11,848 bases of DNA from Streptosporangiaceae bacterium. Its GTDB lineage: Bacteria; Actinomycetota; Actinomycetes; Streptosporangiales; Streptosporangiaceae. Positions 1-6,525 of the stretch are shown here, piece by piece. The stretch is from the NCBI GenBank assembly GCA_030050125.1, contig JASIJN010000428.1, forward strand, positions 1 to 11,848. Reading direction: 5' to 3'. How positions within the stretch are numbered: position 1 is the first letter of the stretch; each line of letters starts with the position of its first letter. The position numbers and the translations under genes are program-made. A model generated the notes under the pieces. The model was given only the letters and a program-made list of their open reading frames with translations, ran no database searches and had not been told where the DNA came from.

Positions 1-57
1 CCGGCCGGCGCCCGGGGGCTCAGCACCCTGCTCCTTCGCGGCGCGGCCGACCACGGA

Positions 58-525
58 TCAGCCGACCTCGGTCGGTGTCCCGCCGGTGATCCGGATCAGC
101 TCGCCGAAGCTGGTGGAGAACATCGCGTTCTCGTCGCCCGCGCCGGCCCACACGACCGGGTAGACGGCCAGGGCCTGGTCCACCACCGTGCGCAGCGGCC
201 GGGGATGGCCGACCGGCGCCACGCCGCCGACGGCCTGGCCGGTGCGGGCGAGCACGAAGTCCGGGCTCGCCTGGCGGATCTTGCCGGTGCCGAGCCGCCG
301 CGCGAGCCGTCCCGTGTGCACCCGGTGCGCGCCGCTGGCCAGGACCAGGAGCGCGTCCCCGTCGGCCTCGAACACCAGGCTGTTCGCGATCGCCCCGGTG
401 TCGCAGCCCAGCGCCGCCGCCGCTGCCACCGCCGTAGGTACCGGAACGTTCAGGACCTTGATGTCGCCGGTGGCCCCGGCGGCCTGCAGGTGCTGATGGA
501 CGGCGAGGACCGCGGCGGTGTACAC
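58..525 (-). CDS. YbaK/EbsC-family aminoacyl-tRNA deacylase-like protein
   Basis: A 155-residue protein, the usual size for stand-alone YbaK/ProX-type trans-editing enzymes, which hydrolyse mischarged aminoacyl-tRNAs in the cytoplasm (for example Cys-tRNA-Pro). The family pattern is visible throughout: TAVAAAAALGCDTGAIANSLVF near residues 31-52, SGAHRVHTGRLARRLG near 64-79, and GGVAPVGHP at 100-108, followed by the typical end FGELIRITGGTP. The position where YbaK has its conserved lysine (K-T/S-L) is Asn48 here (NSL), a variant I recall in other actinobacterial members, so substrate and activity are uncertain. The start is GTG with no strong ribosome binding site directly upstream, and a later start is possible. 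It is transcribed away from the 753-2262 unit and I see no functional link to it. Family assignment is confident; substrate is not assigned. Confidence 0.88.
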   Translation of the reverse strand: MYTAAVLAVHQHLQAAGATGDIKVLNVPVPTAVAAAAALGCDTGAIANSLVFEADGDALLVLASGAHRVHTGRLARRLGTGKIRQASPDFVLARTGQAVGGVAPVGHPRPLRTVVDQALAVYPVVWAGAGDENAMFSTSFGELIRITGGTPTEVG

Positions 526-752
526 GCCGCCCGAGGTTAGGGCCTGCCTCCGCCGCGCACAACCCGGATTCTGGCCGGATTCACGAATTTTGAGCAGTGC
601 GCGGGCGTGGGCACACGGAAGGAAACCGGAATATCGGCGGTAGATCTCCGTGGTGCGATGAGCACAGATCGGTACAGACCGACCTCGGGTGGCAACTGTA
701 CCAGTGACCCGACCCGCAGACGGACGGAACCGTAGGGGGGAGACGAGGAGAA

Positions 753-1262
753 ATGGCAGGAATCAATACCGAAGTCCAGGTGACCAAACGAGTTCTATGG
801 ATCGGCCGCGATGCCTATCCGCTCCAGAACATCGCCAGGGCACAGGTCAGGACCGTATACCCGGTGCGCGGCACGCCTAAGAAGGACTATTTCAAGGCAA
901 TAGCGAGATGGGTGGGCCTGGGAATTATCGCGGCGATCGTGATGGCTATTGCTGGCGTGCATGATTCCGGCATATACGCTATTCTCCTGGTGCTGATCCT
1001 CTGCGCTGTGAGCACGATAAGACTTGCCCAGGCGATCCAGAAGGAACGAAGGAAGCGGGAATACTACCTGCTGATGATTCAAACGTCCGGAGACCCGCAA
1101 ACCCTGTTGGCCAGTACCGATCGCGGCCTGATCGACGATTTGATTCAGACAATCATGGCCGCGATCGACGATGCGACCGTCGCCTACCACAACTGGATAA
1201 CAAACTACGGTGACATCGTGTCGCAATACGGCAGCAACAATATCGGCGTATCTCATGCCTAG
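753..1262 (+). CDS. DUF6232-type two-helix membrane protein with C-terminal RHIM-like motif
   Basis: A 169-residue protein. Residues 9-36 (VTKRVLWIGRDAYPLQNIAR region) match what I recall of DUF6232 proteins from Streptomyces and relatives. Two hydrophobic helices follow at about 52-69 and 72-93, separated by a two- or three-residue turn, then a basic stretch (KERRKRE, 97-103), a strand-rich part (YYLLMIQTSGDPQTLLAS) and a helix up to about 141. The layout suggests a small PH-like fold split by a membrane hairpin, with both ends on the same side, probably cytoplasmic; this is inference. The tail, residues 152-166, carries the motif YGDIVSQYGSNNIGV, which recurs at the start of the next protein. 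The ATG lies after a purine-rich stretch (AGGGGGGAGACGAGGAG, 734-750). The stop overlaps the next start by 8 bases, implying translational coupling. Codon use is more AT-rich than in flanking genes. Possible role: membrane sensor or scaffold recruiting the downstream nucleosidase. Confidence 0.85.
   Translation: MAGINTEVQVTKRVLWIGRDAYPLQNIARAQVRTVYPVRGTPKKDYFKAIARWVGLGIIAAIVMAIAGVHDSGIYAILLVLILCAVSTIRLAQAIQKERRKREYYLLMIQTSGDPQTLLASTDRGLIDDLIQTIMAAIDDATVAYHNWITNYGDIVSQYGSNNIGVSHA
1206..1250 (+). other. RHIM/BASS-like motif, C-terminal copy
   Basis: This stretch encodes residues 152-166 of the DUF6232 protein, YGDIVSQYGSNNIGV, three residues before its end. Compared with the N-terminal motif of the next gene product it has seven identical positions of 15 (G, D, V, Q, G, N, G) and conservative changes at S/T, Y/F, I/V and V/I. 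The core Q-aromatic-G-x-x-N-aliphatic resembles the RHIM core of RIPK1 and RIPK3 as I remember them (Q-aliphatic-G-x-x-N). Amyloid formation is inferred, not shown. Confidence 0.65.
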
Positions 1263-2262
1263 CGAATATCGTCACATCGGTGATCAGGTAACGCAATTCG
1301 GTGACGGCAACGTCGGTATCGTCAAGAACGGCCCGGCCCATGACACTCACCAGAGCGGGCGAAATCCGAGTCAATCGACTGCCCGGGCCGCCGACGCCGC
1401 CGATAACCCCGTCGACGTATGCCTGATCATTCCGAAGGGCGAGGAATTCGACTACGCACGCGACGTCCTGTGCTTCGGCGATCCTGTCGGCGAAGGCGGC
1501 GGATACCACTCCCATCCGTTCTCGGTTCGCGGCAGCTCCGTCACCGGAATCGCGGTTGTCCTGTTCGAGATGGGAATAGCGTCATCGGCAGTGGCGGCGA
1601 CCAGCGTCCTTGCTCGTCACGATATCAGCGTCCTCGCTCTCGTCGGTATCGCCGGAGCGCTGAGCCCCGAACTGCGCCTGGGCGATGTGGTTATAGCCTC
1701 CTCGATCGAGGAGTACATGTACGGAGCGAAGGCCACGCCGAACACGGCAGGGGACGGAGTCGAATTCGATCTCGGCAGCACATCTTGGCAAGCGGCGCCC
1801 GAGATCGTCGGCTATGCCAACAATTTCCGCTACCTGCCCGGCACGGGCTCAGGATTCACCTCCTGGCGCGAACGCTCGAGACAGCGTCGGGATCTCGCAC
1901 TCTCCCCAGCCATCCCGGAACTGGCCGGTGATTACCCCGACTACTTCGTCGGCGCCATCGCGACCGGTGAAATAGTCAGTGCAAGCGCCTCATTTGCCCA
2001 TCGGGTACGCAAGGCAAACCGGTTCCGTGTGGCCATCGAAATGGAAGCGGGAGGCGCCGCGCGCGCGATATACCGCTATGATCGCGCTCGTCTGATAGTC
2101 ATCCGCGGCATCTCTGACTTCTCCGACGAGCGCAAGAAGAAGCTGGACAGCACCCCGAGCTGCAGCGGTGCCACAGGCACATGGCGCCGGTATGCCATGC
2201 ACAATGCCATAGACCTATTCTCAGTGCTTCTAGCCGATCCGCGCTTTCCGTGGCCGCGATGA
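1255..2262 (+). CDS. PNP/MTAN-superfamily nucleosidase effector with N-terminal RHIM-like motif
   Basis: A 335-residue protein from the ATG that overlaps the previous stop (ATGCCTAG). Residues 8-23 are the short motif; about 24-53 form a polar Ala/Ser-rich linker; about 54-327 form the nucleoside phosphorylase-type domain. Superfamily marks are GIASSAVAATSVLARH (107-122), VGIAGALSPELRLGDVV (130-146), ATGEIVSASASF (236-247, in place of SGD), the ribose-binding MEAGGAARA (Met263, Glu264), and the catalytic segment IRGISDFSDE with Asp288. The helix near the end (NAIDLFSVLL) is also typical. These residues look intact, so hydrolysis or phosphorolysis of an N-glycosidic bond is likely. The long N-terminal extension and pairing with a membrane protein argue against a housekeeping MTA/SAH nucleosidase. 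Related PNP domains serve as effectors in NLR-like proteins and in anti-phage systems such as Detocs, where ATP is cleaved. The substrate here is unknown. Confidence 0.88.
   Translation: MPSEYRHIGDQVTQFGDGNVGIVKNGPAHDTHQSGRNPSQSTARAADAADNPVDVCLIIPKGEEFDYARDVLCFGDPVGEGGGYHSHPFSVRGSSVTGIAVVLFEMGIASSAVAATSVLARHDISVLALVGIAGALSPELRLGDVVIASSIEEYMYGAKATPNTAGDGVEFDLGSTSWQAAPEIVGYANNFRYLPGTGSGFTSWRERSRQRRDLALSPAIPELAGDYPDYFVGAIATGEIVSASASFAHRVRKANRFRVAIEMEAGGAARAIYRYDRARLIVIRGISDFSDERKKKLDSTPSCSGATGTWRRYAMHNAIDLFSVLLADPRFPWPR
1276..1323 (+). other. RHIM/BASS-like motif, N-terminal copy
   Basis: This stretch encodes residues 8-23 of the nucleosidase, IGDQVTQFGDGNVGIV, right at its N-terminus and ahead of a flexible linker. 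It matches the tail of the upstream protein in the pattern G-D-x-V-S/T-Q-aromatic-G-x-x-N-V/I-G-V/I. A motif at the end of one protein and the start of its neighbour is the arrangement expected for prion-like signal transfer between a sensor and an effector. The two DNA copies begin 70 bases apart, so a local duplication is also possible. Confidence 0.65.
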
Positions 2263-2304
2263 GTGCGAGCCTGGTACATCTAACTATTCGACCATCACAG
2301 ATCG

Positions 2305-3558
2305 CTAGCGAGTGCCTCGGTCGGTGCGGGAGCGCGCCACCATCACGGCCGTGCACGCGAAGAGCGCGCCCGAGGTCATCAGCGTCGCCGAGATGCCCGC
2401 GGTGCGGGCCACGACGGCGAGCCCGGCCCCGGCGACGGCCTCACCCGCGCACTCGGCCTGGTCGAGGAGCGAGTGCACGGTGGCCCGCACGTCGCTGGTG
2501 GTGCGCCGGTTCACCCAGACCACGCTGACCGCCCGGGTCACGTTGAACGCGATCCCGCTGGCCAGCAGCATGCCGAGGCCGCCGACGATGGCATCGGGCG
2601 CGCGGGCCAGCACGATCAGTCCGGCGGCACCCAAGGCGCAGGCCAGCGCGTACGCCCTGCGAGCCATGCCCGCGCCGTGGATGTGAGCCTCGACGAAGCG
2701 CAGCGCGATCGCACCGACCGCGAACGAGACAATCCCGATCCCCGCGTACCAGGGAACCGGGTCGCCCGGGAAGCCGATGTCGACCAGTTGCCTGGGGAAG
2801 AGCCAGCTGACCACGCCCGCGCCGTTGATGATCATGGTCGCGGCGAGCACGAGCCGGATCTCGCGGTCACGCGACGACAGCGCGAGCCCGCGGCGGAAGA
2901 TCGACAACGAGGCGCTCCACCGCCGCTGCGGCACGGGGGTGAAGTTGTCCTCGCTGAAACGGGCCGCGACGAACAGCCCGAGCACGGCCATGGCCGCCCC
3001 GGACACCACGATCGCCGTGTGGAGGCCGGCCGCCCATCCCAGCGCCCCGAACCCGAGCATGCCGGTGGCGCTGCCCGCCAGGTCGCGGCGGGCTCGTGCG
3101 GTGAGGATCCGGTCGATGCGGTCGGGCCGGCCGAGCTCGTCGGTGAGCCAGGCGACGTCGGCGCCGCCCGAGAACGCCCAGCCCAGTGCCCACAGCACCT
3201 GGGTGACCACGATCAACGGATAGGCGGTCACGAGGCCGGTCATCACCATGCCGGCGGCCAGCAGCCCGTGCCCGATCACCAGCGGCCACTTGCGGCTGAA
3301 CGCGTCGGACCAGGCTCCGGTGGGGGCGTCCGACAGTCCCAGCGTGAGGCTCATCACCGTGGCGAGGACGACGATCCGGGCCGCGGGCAAATGGGCGACA
3401 ACCACGAAGTAGAGACCCGAGGTCAGCACGTAGCCCCGGTGGATGACCGCTCGCAGGTACGTCCACCGCAGGAACGTGCCCGCGGTGTCGCGCCGGGCGG
3501 CCGGCCTGTTACGACATGCGTTAAGACATGCCAGAGCTCTCAGACTGGCTAAGCACAC
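2305..3558 (-). CDS. MFS transporter
   Basis: A 417-residue hydrophobic protein with about twelve predicted membrane helices. A major-facilitator loop 2-3 motif is visible as GAWSDAFSRKWP (81-92), preceded by SLTLGLSDAPT. An acidic or polar central loop lies near residues 196-225 (ARFSEDNFTPVPQRR), dividing the two halves. The best-matching family start is near LRWTYLRAVIHRGY (30-43), but the only canonical start I see ahead of it is GTG at 3558, which places the first 12 or so codons over the end of the 33-residue small ORF in another frame. Codon 3 is TTA, a rare codon in many actinomycetes and a possible bldA-type control point if this start is right. It is the last gene of the minus-strand run and converges on the nucleosidase gene. 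Substrate is not predictable. Confidence 0.85.
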   Translation of the reverse strand: MCLASLRALACLNACRNRPAARRDTAGTFLRWTYLRAVIHRGYVLTSGLYFVVVAHLPAARIVVLATVMSLTLGLSDAPTGAWSDAFSRKWPLVIGHGLLAAGMVMTGLVTAYPLIVVTQVLWALGWAFSGGADVAWLTDELGRPDRIDRILTARARRDLAGSATGMLGFGALGWAAGLHTAIVVSGAAMAVLGLFVAARFSEDNFTPVPQRRWSASLSIFRRGLALSSRDREIRLVLAATMIINGAGVVSWLFPRQLVDIGFPGDPVPWYAGIGIVSFAVGAIALRFVEAHIHGAGMARRAYALACALGAAGLIVLARAPDAIVGGLGMLLASGIAFNVTRAVSVVWVNRRTTSDVRATVHSLLDQAECAGEAVAGAGLAVVARTAGISATLMTSGALFACTAVMVARSRTDRGTR

Positions 3559-3622
3559 GACGCCTCATGTCCTCCAGGTAGGCGAAAACTGCCTTGTCGC
3601 TGGACATGAGCGCTGCACGCAT
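3521..3622 (-). CDS. small ORF (33 residues) with strong ribosome binding site, overlapping the MFS start
   Basis: An ATG at 3622 opens a 33-codon frame ending in TAA. It begins MRAALMSSDKAVFAYLEDMR and ends RRRVLSQSESSGMS. The middle (DKAVFAYLEDMRRRVL) could form an amphipathic helix; the tail is Ser-rich. It is supported by a strong Shine-Dalgarno (AAGGAGGA) five bases upstream of the ATG, better than anything in front of the MFS start. Its end overlaps the first 38 bases of the MFS frame. It could be a leader peptide that couples translation to the transporter, or a short peptide (even a precursor) exported by it. I do not recognise a family. Coding potential is inferred from the start signals only. 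Confidence 0.6.
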   Translation of the reverse strand: MRAALMSSDKAVFAYLEDMRRRVLSQSESSGMS

Positions 3623-3627
3623 GGGGG

Positions 3628-3635
3628 TCCTCCTT
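3628..3635 (-). promoter_or_regulatory. Shine-Dalgarno of the 33-residue small ORF
   Basis: AAGGAGGA on the minus strand, with five C residues between it and the ATG at 3622. This site is the main reason for calling the short frame a gene. Confidence 0.7.
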
Positions 3636-3758
3636 GCCGTTCCGGAGCTGCCGGTGCACCTGCGACTTCGAATACAGCAACCGCGGCGGCGCGGCAACCG
3701 GTTATCTGGCTCGCCTCGGACGGGCCCTCGTCACCGTCGTCGCCCGGCCGTGTCCGCG

Positions 3759-5108
3759 CTACGGGTCGCCGATGACCACGTTGTTGGCGGTGGCCGAGAT
3801 CGAGGTGGCCCCGGAGGCGACCAGGACCGGGGTGCGGGAGGTACGGGTGGTGCCGTCGCCAAGCTGGCCGACGAAGCTGGTGCCCCAGGCGTAGACGTTC
3901 CCGGCCGTCGACACCGCGTAGGAGGTGGCCGACCCGGTGGCCAGGCTCTGGTAGGTGACGCCGGGCGGCGAGTAGAACTGCACCGGCCAGGGCTGCATAC
4001 CGGCGGTGCCGTTGCCGAGCTGGTAGGCGCTGTCGTCGCCCCAGGCCCACAGGGAACCGTCGGACAGCAGCACCAGGGTCTGGCCGTTGTTCCAGATCGA
4101 CCCGCCCTGGGCGACCTGGGCCACCGGGCCCGGGAGCATCACCCGCACCGGGACGTCCGAGCGCCCGCCAATGTGCCCGTCTCCGAGCTGGCCGTTGGCG
4201 TTGTAGCCCCAGTCCAGGTACTCGCCGTTTGACAGCAGGGCGCCGGCGTTGGCGAACGCGGCGACCAGCTTGATGACCAGGGAGCCGTCCAGGCCGATGA
4301 CCGGCACCGCGGTGGTGGTGCTGGCGAAGCTGCCGTCGCCCAGGCTGCCGTCGAGGTTCTGGCCGCAGGCGTAGATCATGCCTCCGGCGTCGTACAGCGC
4401 GTGATTGCTGGCGCCGGCCATGCTGGTCACGTCATACAGCGGCAGCTCGACCGGCGTGTCGTAGGCGCGGGTGTTGCCCAGGCACAGCTCGCCGCCGCCG
4501 TTGCCGCCCCAGCCCCACACGTGCCCGCTGGTGTCGACGGCCAGCGCGGTGTCGTAGGGCATCACGTCGTCGGGGAGCCAGGCGATCTTCACGCCCGGGG
4601 GGAACTGGACCTGCACCGGCACGGTGAGCGAGTTCTGCCAGGTGCCGTCGCCCAGTTCGCCCCGGGTGCCCAGGCCCCAGGCGTACACGCTGCCGTCGGT
4701 CAGCAGCGCGTACTCATCGGAGTTCGACGAGGCCACCTCGGCGACCGGGCCGGGCAGGTCCACCGCCGCCGGCGACGTCTGCACGTCATAGTTCACGCCA
4801 GGGCTGGCGCCGAAAAAGGTTCCCCAGTGCATGACCGTCGCGGTCGATGACAGGGTGGCCGACGGGACCGATGACAGGGTGGCGGTCGGAGCGACGGACG
4901 GCATGGATGACCGCGGAGAGGCCGAGGCCACGGGCCGCGAGGTGGCCGGGGCCGACCGGGAGACGGACGCCGAGGGCTGTTCAGCCGGGGAGCCGATCGA
5001 GGAGCAACCACACGCGAAGAGCACGGCCGCTATCGCCGCGCACGCGCGAGTCCTGACCGGCCGTGATTTTCTCGTCACAATACGCGATGATCTCTTCATT
5101 GGCCCCAT
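3759..5108 (-). CDS. Secreted RCC1-repeat (beta-propeller) lipoprotein
   Basis: A 449-residue protein. Residues 4-22 are rich in Arg/Lys and are followed by a hydrophobic core and LFACGCSS (30-37), which reads as a signal peptide with a lipobox-like end at Cys33 or Cys35. Residues 37-92 are a Ser/Thr/Pro/Ala-rich spacer, typical of exported actinobacterial lipoproteins. From about 93 on, seven WG-type RCC1 blades can be seen: MHWG (93), YAWG (142), VWGWGG (197), YACG (246, Cys for Trp), LDWG (298), WAWG (354) and YAWG (406), most followed by a G-x-LGDGT or LGNGT turn. This is a single seven-bladed propeller, presumably on the outer face of the membrane. RCC1 domains bind proteins or other ligands; partner unknown. 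ATG at 5099 (fourth codon) is an equally possible start. It lies between the two MFS genes on the same strand. Confidence 0.87.
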   Translation of the reverse strand: MGPMKRSSRIVTRKSRPVRTRACAAIAAVLFACGCSSIGSPAEQPSASVSRSAPATSRPVASASPRSSMPSVAPTATLSSVPSATLSSTATVMHWGTFFGASPGVNYDVQTSPAAVDLPGPVAEVASSNSDEYALLTDGSVYAWGLGTRGELGDGTWQNSLTVPVQVQFPPGVKIAWLPDDVMPYDTALAVDTSGHVWGWGGNGGGELCLGNTRAYDTPVELPLYDVTSMAGASNHALYDAGGMIYACGQNLDGSLGDGSFASTTTAVPVIGLDGSLVIKLVAAFANAGALLSNGEYLDWGYNANGQLGDGHIGGRSDVPVRVMLPGPVAQVAQGGSIWNNGQTLVLLSDGSLWAWGDDSAYQLGNGTAGMQPWPVQFYSPPGVTYQSLATGSATSYAVSTAGNVYAWGTSFVGQLGDGTTRTSRTPVLVASGATSISATANNVVIGDP

Positions 5109-5249
5109 GCGGTGACGATCCGATTATCACGGACGGCGCTGACCGTACGATGCCTATCAGATCACAGGCGGCGAGTGGCACAGCTCGGGTTTACCAACCG
5201 GCCAGCGGGCGTCGACCTGCTCGTCATCCAGATCGGCTCCCGCTGCCCA

Positions 5250-5264
5250 GCCCGCTCAGCGGGC
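5250..5264 (-). terminator. Hairpin centred on the stop codon of the exporter gene
   Basis: GCCCGCTGAGCGGGC on the minus strand: a perfect 6-bp GC stem whose 3-base loop is the TGA stop of the MFS gene at 5256-6518. No T-run follows, so it may be a weak terminator, an RNA-stabilising structure, or chance. Confidence 0.3.
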
Positions 5265-6518
5265 GGTGCTGCTCGGCTCTGGCTGGCGTATGTCGACGTG
5301 GAGCAGGGCCGACCGGGTGGCGGCGAGGGCAATCACCAGTTGCAGCGACACGGCGGCCAGAAAGAGCACTCTGACCTGGCCGGAGGCGTCGAGAAGCCAG
5401 GCGCCGAGCAGTGCTCCGACCGGGATCACCAGGAAGCCTTGCGCGCGCACCACGGCGACGAACCGGCCGATGAGGTGTTCCGGGATCAGCCGCTGGACGG
5501 CGGTGTACCAGGACACCACGATCAGCGTGGTGGCGGCGCCTTCGATCACCTGGTCGGCCATGATGCCGGCGAATTGGGGGTAGGCGGCCGGCACCGCCAT
5601 CGCCGCAGCGGACAGGCCGAGCCCCAGCACCAGCAGCGTTCCGGCGCGGACCCGGGGCAGCACACGTCGCGCGGCGGCGGCGCCTATGATCGCGCCGACT
5701 CCCTGCGCGGCGAAGGCCACCCCCAGCGCCACCTTCGGCTGGTGCTCGGCGTGCAGCAGCAAGAACACGAGGTTTCCCTCGATGATGTAGGCGGCCAGGT
5801 TGGCGGACGTGATCAGGACCAGGCCTGCCCTGATCGGCCGGGAGATACCGAGGGCGCGGATGCCGTCAGCCAGTTCCCCGAACATGCTCCGGAGCGCGCC
5901 GGCCGATCCTCTCGTTTGCGCGGGGCGAGCCGTGCGCTGGTACGCGATCGTGGCGACGAGAGACGCCGAGGCCGCGAACGAGACGGCGTCCAGCACCGTG
6001 GCCAGCGACGCCCCCAGGGCGGCTACGAACGCGGCGCCGGCCACCGGGCCGCCGAGGCTGAGCACTCCGTCGATGAGCTGAACCGAGGAGTTGAAGCGAG
6101 TGCGTCCGTCCTCGCTGACCGTCTCGACGACGAACCCCTGGAAGGCAGGGAAATACAGCGGCCGCACACATGCCAGGACGAGCGCCGCCAGGTACAGCGC
6201 CGCGATGGGCGGCCGGCCCGCCCAGATCAGGCCGGCCAGGACAAGCGCGAGGCCGCAGGAACTCAGGTCACAGCCGACCATGGTGCCGCGGCGTGGCCAC
6301 CGGTCGGCAAGCACCCCGGCGAATGGCCCGATCAGCACGTAAGGGAGGAACTCCAGGACATAGGCGAAGGCGGTCGCCGGGGCTGACCCGGTCAGGTTGA
6401 GGATCAGCGTCGGGACCGCGAATTTGTAGATCCAGTCCCCGGTAGAGGAAATCGCGTAGGCGGACAGGAGCGTGATGCCACCGACCCGGCGGAGCGGACG
6501 AGCAGCTGCCGCGGTCAT
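5256..6518 (-). CDS. MFS exporter of the DHA3 type, in the RiPP-like operon
   Basis: From ATG at 6518 this is a 420-residue, roughly twelve-helix MFS protein. Helix 1 reads GGITLLSAYAISSTGDWIYK, a start typical of DHA3/EntS-type exporters, and the loop 2-3 motif is GVLADRWPRRGTM (68-80). A second basic signature, HLIGRFVAVVRAQG, lies in the C-terminal half. The ATG is 7 bases after the stop of the ThiF-like gene, so the two are almost certainly co-transcribed; an in-frame GTG at 6557 would overlap that gene by 32 bases and is less likely. By position it is the expected exporter and self-protection pump for the peptide product, as the MFS protein MccC is for microcin C. That role is inferred from context. 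Confidence 0.87.
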   Translation of the reverse strand: MTAAAARPLRRVGGITLLSAYAISSTGDWIYKFAVPTLILNLTGSAPATAFAYVLEFLPYVLIGPFAGVLADRWPRRGTMVGCDLSSCGLALVLAGLIWAGRPPIAALYLAALVLACVRPLYFPAFQGFVVETVSEDGRTRFNSSVQLIDGVLSLGGPVAGAAFVAALGASLATVLDAVSFAASASLVATIAYQRTARPAQTRGSAGALRSMFGELADGIRALGISRPIRAGLVLITSANLAAYIIEGNLVFLLLHAEHQPKVALGVAFAAQGVGAIIGAAAARRVLPRVRAGTLLVLGLGLSAAAMAVPAAYPQFAGIMADQVIEGAATTLIVVSWYTAVQRLIPEHLIGRFVAVVRAQGFLVIPVGALLGAWLLDASGQVRVLFLAAVSLQLVIALAATRSALLHVDIRQPEPSSTAR

Positions 6519-6525
6519 CGCGCGG

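Noticed and set aside
1206..1323. Plain DNA direct repeat explaining the shared motif
   Set aside because: Base identity is patchy, with differing codons for identical residues, so similarity is stronger in protein than in DNA; an old duplication remains possible.
1255..2262. Housekeeping MTA/SAH nucleosidase (mtnN/pfs)
   Set aside because: Extra motif and linker at the N-terminus, about 100 residues longer than the usual enzyme, and overlap with a membrane-protein gene; no methionine-cycle genes nearby.
2473..3552. Long plus-strand open frame opposite the MFS gene
   Set aside because: Its product is rich in Gly, Arg, His and Pro without hydrophobic or domain pattern, as expected for an antisense shadow of a high-GC gene; the minus strand gives a clear twelve-helix transporter.
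5112..6386. Long plus-strand open frame of about 424 codons opposite the exporter gene
   Set aside because: Low-complexity Arg/Gly/His/Glu composition and no motif; the minus strand encodes a normal MFS protein.
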